From an uncultured Bacilli bacterium (GTDB lineage Bacteria > Bacillota_I > Bacilli_A > RF39 > UBA660), in contig CANRHM010000066.1 in the NCBI GenBank assembly GCA_947630415.1, positions 1 through 7,201 on the forward strand: 7,201 nt of DNA. Reading direction: 5' to 3'. The notes beneath the pieces are model-generated. The model was given only the letters and a program-made list of their open reading frames with translations, was not told the origin of the DNA and searched no databases. Shown piece after piece: positions 1 through 6,500 of this stretch. Every line of letters begins with the position of its first letter. Within the stretch, counting starts at the first letter, position 1. The translations under genes were made by a program, and so were the position numbers.

Positions 1-774
1 GCTATAAGATACTCTAGATACAACCCCATAGTACCCCATCGCATAGGCTCTTCTTCGAACATTCGACCAAGATTCATCGCCCATCATAATACCATAGCTA
101 TTATCCTCTCGAATTAATTTTACTTTTAAGCCATGTTCTTCATAACGTTTCTTTTCATAAAGTGCCTGTTCTAAGTTCAACTTTTCTTCATCCATTTCTT
201 TGTTGTAAGAACCTGCATCTTCTCCTCCATGTCCTGGATCAATTAAAATATCGTATTCGTAATTAAAGTCTTCAATATCTAATTTAACACGATCATTGGA
301 ATAATCGATGGTCACTAATTTGTCTTGGATATGAGCTCTTGCTATTTTTTCTAATAAAGGTCTAGTATCCGTTAATTTTTCTTCTTTACCCGAACTTACT
401 TTTAATTCATAACTTCCATTTTCAAGATCCCCTAATAAAATCGTTCCTTCATACGTTTTTGTTCCCTTGGAAACCCCTTCAAAACTTTTACACTCTTCTA
501 AAGGAATAGAGCATATTTTTAATTCAAACGTACCATTGTTAGAAGCCATTGTTCCATTAATAAAGATTCCTTCATCGGTCCATTCCATCGTATTCACAAA
601 GTTCGTGGTAGGACTTAAATCTTCTTCCCATTCAGGCATAATAACGGCAGGTAACTCTTTTTCTTTACCACTAAAACTAAAAGATTTCACCACAAAATAA
701 ACAATTCCTATAAAAAGAACTGCTACTAAAATAACACGAAACCAATTTAATTTTCTTTTTCGTCTTTTGGCCAT
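1..774 (-). CDS. N-acetylmuramoyl-L-alanine amidase (Amidase_3), membrane-anchored, C-terminus outside window
   Basis: This is a peptidoglycan hydrolase expected to cut the amide bond between N-acetylmuramic acid and the L-Ala of the stem peptide, acting outside the membrane. I translated 258 codons from the ATG at 772-774; the frame is still open at base 1, so the gene is partial. Residues 1-9 are Lys/Arg-rich (MAKRRKRKL) and residues 11-29 form one hydrophobic segment, giving a signal anchor with no lipobox. Residues about 45-165 are a beta-rich, probably Ig-like region of unknown role with a CX6C pair (Cys88, Cys95). The Amidase_3 hallmark follows: DPGHGGEDAGS at 179-189 with the zinc ligand His182, an E-E-K-L-N-L stretch at 196-201 with the expected zinc ligand Glu196, then VKLIRED at 218-224. 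The second conserved zinc His and the catalytic Glu lie beyond the edge. The start is supported by AGGAGAGG just upstream. It diverges from the transporter gene. Confidence 0.88.
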   Translation of the reverse strand, partial: MAKRRKRKLNWFRVILVAVLFIGIVYFVVKSFSFSGKEKELPAVIMPEWEEDLSPTTNFVNTMEWTDEGIFINGTMASNNGTFELKICSIPLEECKSFEGVSKGTKTYEGTILLGDLENGSYELKVSSGKEEKLTDTRPLLEKIARAHIQDKLVTIDYSNDRVKLDIEDFNYEYDILIDPGHGGEDAGSYNKEMDEEKLNLEQALYEKKRYEEHGLKVKLIREDNSYGIMMGDESWSNVRRRAYAMGYYGVVSRVSYS

Positions 775-776
775 AC

Positions 777-784
777 CCTCTCCT
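777..784 (-). promoter_or_regulatory. Shine-Dalgarno of the amidase gene
   Basis: Read on the minus strand, the bases upstream of the ATG at 774 are AGGAGAGG followed by a very short spacer. This fixes the start codon ahead of the basic residues and the membrane anchor. There is no in-frame alternative with a better site. Confidence 0.7.
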
Positions 785-797
785 ATTTTCTATTACT

Positions 798-806
798 AGT
801 ATAGCA
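798..806 (-). promoter_or_regulatory. Extended -10 promoter of the amidase gene
   Basis: On the minus strand the sequence reads TGCTATACT, a TGn extended -10 with a five-of-six match to TATAAT. It lies about 25 bases upstream of the amidase ATG. There is no good -35 hexamer at 16-18 bases (the nearest TTGTAA is only 14 bases away), which is compatible with an extended -10 promoter. This is a prediction from sequence only. Confidence 0.5.
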
Positions 807-880
807 CAAAATCATTTTTACAAATATTTTTTTCTTCTGAAATCCTTTCATATAGAGGTGTCCGTATTTTAAAAAAATCA

Positions 881-907
881 TATAATACACTGGAACTAAA
901 AAGGAGG
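881..907 (+). promoter_or_regulatory. -10 box and Shine-Dalgarno of the solute-binding protein gene
   Basis: A perfect TATAAT lies at 881-886 and a perfect AAGGAGG at 901-907, 8 bases before a TTG start. The -35 region 17 bases upstream (858-863, GTGTCC) is poor. The untranslated leader would be only about 20-25 bases, too short for a riboswitch or T-box, so leader-based metabolite control is not expected. The strong Shine-Dalgarno decides the TTG start at 916. Confidence 0.55.
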
Positions 908-915
908 AATTAGTT

Positions 916-1542
916 TTGAAAAAAGTTATAACGGGCTTAGTAGTTCTTTTTTTAATGATTGTATTAGCTTCTTTGTTCTTTCTTGATTCAAACAAGAACA
1001 AGGATAGCAAATTAGAAAAAGTACGTTTAGCAGAAGTAGCCCATACCATTTTCTATGCACCGCAATATGCGGCTTTAAGTCAAGGCTTCTTCGAAGAGGA
1101 AGGACTTGATATTGAACTTACCTTAGCATCAGGTGCTGATAAAGTAACCGCAGCTGTTTTATCAGGGGATGTTGACATTGGTTTTTGTGGAAGTGAAGCA
1201 ACGATCTATGTCTATAATGGAGGAGAAAAAGACTATCTTAAAACATTTGCTCAACTTACCCAGAGAGATGGTACTTTCTTAGTATCGAGAGAAAAAATAG
1301 ATAACTTTACGTTAGAAGATTTAAAAGGAAAAACCATTATTGGTGGTAGACAAGGTGGAATGCCAGAAATGACCTTTGAATGGGCACTTCGTCAAAATGG
1401 AATCGATCCAAAGAGTGATGTCAACATCGATACTTCCGTAGCATTTGCTGCCATGAGTGGAGCCTTTATTGGAGGTCAAGGAGACTTTGTTACTTTATTT
1501 GAACTAAATGCAAGAAAAAGAAGTCACTTTAGCCAAAAATAA
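916..1542 (+). CDS. ABC transporter solute-binding protein, SsuA/THI5 (NMT1)-like, 3'-truncated
   Basis: This protein would capture a small organic substrate outside the membrane for an ABC importer; members of the family serve sulfonates, taurine or thiamine precursors, and the substrate cannot be told here. The TTG start at 916 follows AAGGAGG. Residues 4-23 are a hydrophobic N-terminal segment with no lipobox Cys, suggesting a membrane-anchored rather than lipidated protein. Family-like stretches are the YAPQYAALSQGFFEEEGLDIEL region (about 47-68), SGDVDIGFCGSEA (83-95), LKGKTIIGGRQGG (136-148) and GGQGDFVTLFE (186-196). At that last point relatives usually continue with FEP and a further 100 or more residues. 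Here the frame runs into an unrelated basic tail (ARKRSHFSQK) and stops at 208 residues, against about 300-350 for the family. The C-terminal lobe is missing, so it is probably a non-functional remnant. No permease or ATPase gene is visible. It is convergent with the recombinase gene, with 4 bases between the stop codons. Confidence 0.85.
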   Translation: MKKVITGLVVLFLMIVLASLFFLDSNKNKDSKLEKVRLAEVAHTIFYAPQYAALSQGFFEEEGLDIELTLASGADKVTAAVLSGDVDIGFCGSEATIYVYNGGEKDYLKTFAQLTQRDGTFLVSREKIDNFTLEDLKGKTIIGGRQGGMPEMTFEWALRQNGIDPKSDVNIDTSVAFAAMSGAFIGGQGDFVTLFELNARKRSHFSQK

Positions 1543-1545
1543 TAA

Positions 1546-1563
1546 GTTATTGCCCATAATAAC
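1546..1563. repeat. Inverted repeat at the recombinase stop codon (possible weak terminator)
   Basis: GTTATT at 1546-1551 and AATAAC at 1558-1563 are exact inverted arms around a 6-base spacer. The repeat overlaps the last codons and the stop of the recombinase gene. On the minus strand it is followed by a T-rich run (TTATTATTTTT), so it could act as a weak intrinsic terminator. The stem has only one G-C pair per arm and would be unstable. An alternative is an arm of an attachment site, since it lies at the presumed element edge. Confidence 0.3.
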
Positions 1564-3241
1564 ATTTTACAAGATAGGTAACTTTATATCTTTTCGTTCC
1601 TTTCGTATCATATCCTCTTTTAAACTCATAAGTATCTTCTAGAAGAAGTTCTTTAGTTGCTTTCTTATAAGATAAAAAGATATTTAACTCCATCTTCGTT
1701 TTATCATTTTCTATATTAGATACCGTCATATGATCTAAAAATAAACGAGTGATTTTATCAAAAGTAGATTTCGAATATATTTTTTGTTTTATAATTTCAA
1801 AAAGATGATTAGTTATATTTCCTTTCTTTAATCTTTCTTTCTCTTGTTTTAACTGATCTAATCTTACTTCTAGTTCTTTTAATTTTTGATTAAAGTGATT
1901 ATTTCTTTCACAGAATTCTAAATTAGTAATACTTCCTTGCAAACTTAAGTCTAGTAGTTTATCTTTTTTAGCTATAATCCCATTTTTTTCTTTTTCAATT
2001 TCTTCTATTGTTTCATCGATTCCGGTATCTACTTCTAGATTTTGATAATAATTCATGAGTAGAAGTCCCACTTTATTCACATCGATTTGGAATCTCGTTA
2101 TCAAATCTTTAAAAATAGCATCTAGTTCACTTTCTCTTATATTAGATGAATCACAAAAAGTTTTTCCCTTTTTTAAATAGAGCGAACAAACCCACGTAAT
2201 ATCTTTTTTATCTTTTCGAAAAATTCTTCGATGAAAGACAGTATGATGCTTAGCACAATAGATTTTAGCGCTATATAAATAACGATTTTGATAGATGTGT
2301 TTATTCTTCTTCTGCAAAGAAAAAGCGTTTTTTCTTTCTGCTAAACGAAGATTTGCTCTATCCCATAAAGCATCCTCTACAATGGGAGGAATTCTTATTT
2401 TATCTTCGTATAAGATCCAATCCTCTTTCGTAAAATATTTTATTTTTTTGGTCATATAATCGATGGTTTCGCTTTTTTTGGCACAATAATAACCTTTGTA
2501 TTTAGGATTTTCAATCATTCTAGAAACAGTTGAAATACACCACTTCTTATGTTGACCTGTTCTTATCCCTTCTCTATTTAATATTTTTGAAATTTGTGAA
2601 AGTGACAATGCTTCTATAGCATAAAGTTCATAAATTTTTCTAACTATTTTAGCTTCCTCATCAACTATATGAAGAACCCTCGTATTCTTATCTTTTTTAT
2701 AACCATATAAGAGATCATTTCCTAAAATTTCACCTCGTTCGATAGCTCGATTCATACCAAATTTAACCCGTTCTGATAAACGCCTTATTTCATCTTGTGC
2801 CATCGAAGCCATAATCGTAAGTCTTAGTTCCGAATCAGGCATAGCCGTATTAATATTATCGTTTACAAATAAAACTGCCACTCCATAAGATAAAAGTTCT
2901 CTTGTATATTTGATACTATCAAGTGTATTTCTTGAAAACCTTGATATTTCTTTCGTCACGATCAAATCAAATTTACCACGTCTCGCATCTTCAATCATTT
3001 GCATAAAATGATCTCTTTTAATATCACTAGTTCCCGTTATTCCATCATCTACATATCCGGGTACATACGTCCAATTGGGATTTTCCCTGATATATTGTTC
3101 AAAGTGCTCTACTTGATTTTGCAGGGACTTCTTTTGTTCTAAATGATCCGTAGATACTCTTGCATAATCGGTAACTCTAAGTTTAATACTAGTAAGAGGA
3201 ATTCCTTTATTCAACTCATTTCGAATAGTATATAAATCCAC
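1547..3241 (-). CDS. Large serine recombinase (resolvase/invertase family, site-specific integrase)
   Basis: It catalyses site-specific DNA integration, excision or inversion through a covalent phosphoserine intermediate. The start is GTG at 3239-3241, supported by AAAGGGG at 3250-3256. Residues 1-20 are a leader ahead of the catalytic domain. That domain (about 21-165) shows YARVSTD with catalytic Ser30 and Arg28, GYVDDGITGTS (62-72), the active-site ISRFSRNTLDS region (99-109, Arg101 and Arg104), PDSELRLTIMAS (135-146) and the long helix QDEIRRLSERVKFG (149-162). The recombinase DNA-binding domain covers about 175-300 (LYGYKKD, EGIRTGQHKKW, NPKYKGYY). A zinc-ribbon region follows (about 327-365) with Cys329, His332/His333, Cys352 and Cys363. 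A coiled-coil, Lys/Glu-rich segment lies at about 407-475. At 564 residues it is in the normal large-serine-recombinase range and looks intact. It sits downstream of a small gene in the same unit and converges on the broken transporter gene. What it mobilises is not visible. Confidence 0.95.
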   Translation of the reverse strand: MDLYTIRNELNKGIPLTSIKLRVTDYARVSTDHLEQKKSLQNQVEHFEQYIRENPNWTYVPGYVDDGITGTSDIKRDHFMQMIEDARRGKFDLIVTKEISRFSRNTLDSIKYTRELLSYGVAVLFVNDNINTAMPDSELRLTIMASMAQDEIRRLSERVKFGMNRAIERGEILGNDLLYGYKKDKNTRVLHIVDEEAKIVRKIYELYAIEALSLSQISKILNREGIRTGQHKKWCISTVSRMIENPKYKGYYCAKKSETIDYMTKKIKYFTKEDWILYEDKIRIPPIVEDALWDRANLRLAERKNAFSLQKKNKHIYQNRYLYSAKIYCAKHHTVFHRRIFRKDKKDITWVCSLYLKKGKTFCDSSNIRESELDAIFKDLITRFQIDVNKVGLLLMNYYQNLEVDTGIDETIEEIEKEKNGIIAKKDKLLDLSLQGSITNLEFCERNNHFNQKLKELEVRLDQLKQEKERLKKGNITNHLFEIIKQKIYSKSTFDKITRLFLDHMTVSNIENDKTKMELNIFLSYKKATKELLLEDTYEFKRGYDTKGTKRYKVTYLVKCYYGQ

Positions 3242-3249
3242 TGCTTTTG

Positions 3250-3256
3250 CCCCTTT
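3250..3256 (-). promoter_or_regulatory. Shine-Dalgarno deciding the GTG start of the recombinase
   Basis: AAAGGGG on the minus strand lies 8 bases before the GTG at 3241 and directly follows the TAG stop of the upstream small gene. The upstream gene uses the same AAAGGGG, so the two genes appear matched and probably translationally coupled. Confidence 0.7.
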
Positions 3257-3430
3257 CTAAAGATGACTTTTTAATTCTTTTAATAGAGCTTCTTCGGTAT
3301 ATTTAAACATTTTATAAGATATTTTATTTTCATCAAACAATTCCTTATTTATAGAAAGAGCAACATTTAAAACGATTTCTCTATTCTTTTTTTCAATTTC
3401 AAAATCCCCTATAAAATCATTCTTACTCAT
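3257..3430 (-). CDS. Small 57-residue protein coupled to the recombinase; candidate accessory or directionality factor
   Basis: The ATG at 3428-3430 opens a frame of 57 codons ending in TAG at 3257-3259, 15 bases before the recombinase GTG. It has its own AAAGGGG Shine-Dalgarno at 3437-3443. The protein begins MSKNDFIGDFEIEKKN and is charged and probably all-helical, with no signal peptide, membrane segment or cysteine. Residues 26-53 (SINKELFDENKISYKMFKYT, then EEALLKEL) form a short two-helix pattern with a central K-I-S turn. This resembles the general shape of SHOCT-type small domains often found before recombinases in Bacillota elements, but the match is weak and from memory. I do not recognise a defined family. 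Position and coupling suggest a partner of the recombinase, such as a recombination directionality factor or a regulator. That is inference. Coding status is supported by the start, ribosome site, spacing and sensible composition. Confidence 0.72.
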   Translation of the reverse strand: MSKNDFIGDFEIEKKNREIVLNVALSINKELFDENKISYKMFKYTEEALLKELKSHL

Positions 3431-3436
3431 GAAGCA

Positions 3437-3443
3437 CCCCTTT
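3437..3443 (-). promoter_or_regulatory. Shine-Dalgarno of the small recombinase-linked gene
   Basis: AAAGGGG on the minus strand lies 6 bases before the ATG at 3430. It is identical to the site used by the recombinase gene behind it. Confidence 0.65.
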
Positions 3444-3444
3444 A

Positions 3445-3459
3445 TTTCATGTTATGAAA
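3445..3459. repeat. Palindrome upstream of the recombinase operon (possible operator or att arm)
   Basis: TTTCAT at 3445-3450 and ATGAAA at 3454-3459 are perfect 6-base inverted arms with a 3-base spacer (GTT). It lies immediately upstream of the ribosome site of the small gene, in the only space available for the recombinase operon's promoter. It may be an operator for autoregulation or half of an attachment site. AT-rich DNA produces such short palindromes by chance, so this is tentative. No convincing -35/-10 pair was found here. Confidence 0.3.
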
Positions 3460-3488
3460 AAAGGAATAAAAGAATGAATATCACAAAA

Positions 3489-3512
3489 AAGAAACCATAT
3501 TACAGGTTTCTT
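3489..3512 (-). terminator. Intrinsic terminator of the surface-protein gene
   Basis: On the minus strand AAGAAACC and GGTTTCTT form an 8-base-pair stem around an 8-base loop, followed by TTTT and then GTGA. With the last stem bases the T-run is six long. It begins 7 bases after the stop codon of the 1176-residue protein. It separates that gene from the recombinase unit, so the two are probably not one transcript. Confidence 0.8.
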
Positions 3513-3518
3513 CCATTT

Positions 3519-6500
3519 TTATAAGATAATAATGACTAAAGCAACGATAGCTAAGATACCAATAACAACGTACTTCATTATTTCTGAATCAAAGATAGAA
3601 TTTTGATTATTATTAGATGTATTAGAAGTTTCATTCGATGTAGTCTCTTCTTTTTCTTCTTCTTTATTTTCTTCTTTGTTTTCTTCTACTTCAGAATCCT
3701 TTTCTTCATTTGCCTCTTCTTTATTAGAAGTTGTTGGTTTTTCTTCAGTACTTGGTTTCGTAGAAGTACTAGGTTTTGAGGTACTAGGATTGGTAGTAGA
3801 AGGTTTTGGTGTTGTAGTAGGTTTTACTGTTTCACTAGGACTAGGTGCTGGAGTCTCACTTGGTGTAGGCTCTGGCGTTTCACTAGGCGTTGGTGTTGGA
3901 GTCTCGCTTGGTGTTGGCTCTGGTGTTTCGCTAGGCGTTGGTTCCGGAGTCTCACTTGGTGTTGGCTCTGGTGTTTCACTAGGTGTAGGAATAGGTTCTT
4001 CTTTAATCTTAGTAGCATCTTCATATAAGTTAATCATAGCAGCAGATGCATAAGAACCGGAAGTTTCTTTTCCAACTAATTTAATGTATTGTGCTTCAAT
4101 GCCTTCTTCGAAGACAATCTCTTTAGCATTCTTTGTCATATCCCAAACAACATCGGTAGCAACTTCTTTCCAAGTTTCTCCATCCATACTAGTAAGTACA
4201 ACCGCTTTAGTAATTTTACCATTGTTGGCATCTTGTCTTGGAACATATTGTAATTTAGTTAAAGTAATTGGTTTATCTACTTTAATCGTAATATATTTAT
4301 CTTTATCTGATCCATCCCATTTGGTGTGCCATATCGTATTAAGGTTTCCATCAATGGCATGAGCAACTTCATTTTGATGTCCTGGTTCATCGGTTGAGAA
4401 ATCTTCTACAGTAAGTCTTGAAACCGATACATATCGTTGTGTTTCATCAACCGTATCTTCGGTATATTTTAAGGTTACAGATTCACTAGCAAGTTTTGTT
4501 CCCGTATAACCGATACGAACCTCAACAGTTTTGTTACCCGTTAAATCAGGAGCCTCTTTTTTAAATGAAGTCCAGTTTTCTTCTCCATCCAGTTTCCATT
4601 CCATAGTGTCGGTTGCACCAATAACTTTGTTTTCTAAGTCATTGTTGTAAACAGTTGGCGCTACATTGGATTTGGTAATATCGATATCGTAAATAGCTTC
4701 CATGGCACCTACAATTCGAACTAAGATATCCGTTTCAACATTGATAACGCTTAATTCTCTATTGCTTAGTTGTTTTTTCATTTCGTTAACTCTTTGCCAG
4801 TTTTGTCCACCATCTAGACTGTATTCCCAAACGACGCCGTTTCCTTCGTAACGTTCATCTAAAACGATTTGTCCTGCGTTTTCTCCATCGAACGAGAACG
4901 AAGCAATTTCCGTATCATTTTTTTGTAATAAGTAATTCGCTACTTGTTGAGTAGGTCTAGCTTGTAATACATCTTGATCCGTTGCTTTTGAAGCAAGGGT
5001 TAGTGCATTATTTAATAAATTCAAATAAATCGCATGATCAGCACCTGATAAACGTTTTTCAATCAAACGCATCAAGTCGTGCATTGGAAGTGGATAATAT
5101 CTTAAATCCGTAGTAATTCGCTTAGCTAAGTTTAAGAAATCTGTACTGGTTGAATTACTATCGTCTAAATACGTATTAACAAGTCCTAACCAAGCATCGA
5201 AGTTGATGTTTTGAACCTTTAAGGCATCTTCATAGATTTGTTTTAACTTGGTACTATTATCTTTATAAGCTCCTGCCTTCATGATAATCTTTTCTGACGC
5301 TACATAGTTACTATAATCATTTAGAGCAGCTTGAGCAAGTAACACATAACTACCTGGGAAATCGCCTACATAAGAACCTGTTCCCCAACCATTTGGCATA
5401 CGAACACTTAATTTTTCGGTCTTACCGGTTTGTCCCCATCCAGAAACATCGTTATAAAGTGTCCAAATCTTGTTACCTTTACTATCCAAATTCATATAGA
5501 TATAGGCAGCATGTCCTGGTTGAGATACTACACTAGATGGTACTCCATAGGTACCTATAATATTAGATCCGGTCTTAGAAATAGCTCCACAAACTCCACC
5601 TTCTTCAAATACAATCCATAATTTTGGACGGTTTTTAATACCATATTGAATTTGGTAAGTTTTACCATTTGCATCAGTATAGGTATTTAAGAAGTGATAT
5701 GGATTTGGACTTAATTCTTTACGAACCGTGTTATTCCATTTATCTCTTTGCGCTAAATCATAGTATTGATCTTTATTGTAATCGTATCCAAAACGATAGG
5801 TTAAGAACTTGTATGGATCCGTACTATTATTAAGTGTTGCAAATTCATTTAACCATAAAATTTCTTCATCATCGATAATGTTATTCATGACGAAACGCAT
5901 CTCTTCTACGGAAATATGTTCAAATATTTCATTTCTTAATAATCCATCCTCATGTAATTTTTTATAAATCGCATAACGGTTAATTGCATTCGATCCATTG
6001 GTATCATTTACATCTTCTGGAGCTCCTGTTACCCATAACCCAACATTGGCTGAATGAGTTAAAGATAGGCTAATCATCATTTTTAAATAAAGGTCCCCAT
6101 ATTTAGGATCCGCTAAATCCGCTTTATACTTTTCATACAATTCATTTAAGATATTAATAGAAGTACCATAACTTCCGTCTGGTGTTCCTCCTAATAAGTA
6201 TTCTTCTAAGATTTTTTGATCGTTCATTAACCAAGAAATGGTATCATGATATTCATTACTATAAGCAAGATAAGCTTGTAAAACATCATAACCTACGTTA
6301 TTAACAAAGGTTCTCTTTAATAAAGTTTGTTCACAAGTTTCTCCCTTACTTTCACATTCTCTAATAAGATTATCATAGTAAGAAACCGGTTGTACTAAAT
6401 CATCTTTTGTTGTTTTTTCTTGATAACTTTCTTTAATTAATTTAGCATTAGCATAAACGGCATCATCATACCAGTGACTATACCAACTATTACCATTTTC

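Larger units (their letters stand above)
1504..3488 (-). mobile_element. Putative serine-recombinase integrated element (whole or left end); boundaries approximate
   Basis: The solute-binding reading frame loses family similarity at about 1504-1513, and a large serine recombinase gene ends only about 35-40 bases further on. Large serine recombinases usually lie near one end of the element they move, so the left boundary is placed at 1504-1546. The right boundary is not resolved. The displayed end is simply the last base before the terminator of the next gene, which is the minimal two-gene version. The missing transporter 3' portion is not found by 3519, so the element could extend to the right past the window and include the surface-protein gene. 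I found no convincing direct repeat shared by the two sides; these enzymes make no target duplication beyond a short core. The insertion reading is an inference. Confidence 0.45.

Noticed and set aside
467..700. Plus-strand open frame opposite the amidase gene
   Set aside because: It is antisense to an amidase coding frame with recognisable motifs, lacks a good ribosome site and has no domain-like sequence.
887..915. Riboswitch or T-box controlling the transporter gene
   Set aside because: The leader between the -10 and the start is only about 29 bases, too short for a known riboswitch or T-box.
783..1049. Minus-strand open frame across the divergent promoter region
   Set aside because: It overlaps the start, ribosome site and signal anchor of the transporter gene and the promoters; its sequence is the antisense of a real gene.
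1504..3490. Direct repeats marking both ends of a minimal element
   Set aside because: Only short A-rich matches (such as AAAAGAA) and a 5-base GTTAT are shared by the two sides, which is expected by chance in this composition.
3822..3989. CRISPR-like array
   Set aside because: The 24-base units are contiguous with no spacers and are in frame in a protein stalk.
3824..4024. Second minus-strand frame over the repeats (Gln/His/Arg-rich)
   Set aside because: It is an alternative frame of the same repeat array with no ribosome site, inside the 1176-residue gene.
3676..4053. Plus-strand Val/Gly/Ser-rich open frame with regular repeats
   Set aside because: It is the antisense shadow of the Pro-Thr-Ser-Glu stalk repeats; repeats create open frames on both strands.
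4084..4362. Plus-strand open frame opposite the discoidin region
   Set aside because: It is antisense to a well-supported F5/8C coding region with no initiation signals.
5430..5621. Plus-strand open frame opposite the transglutaminase-like core
   Set aside because: It is antisense to conserved catalytic-core codons with no ribosome site or promoter.
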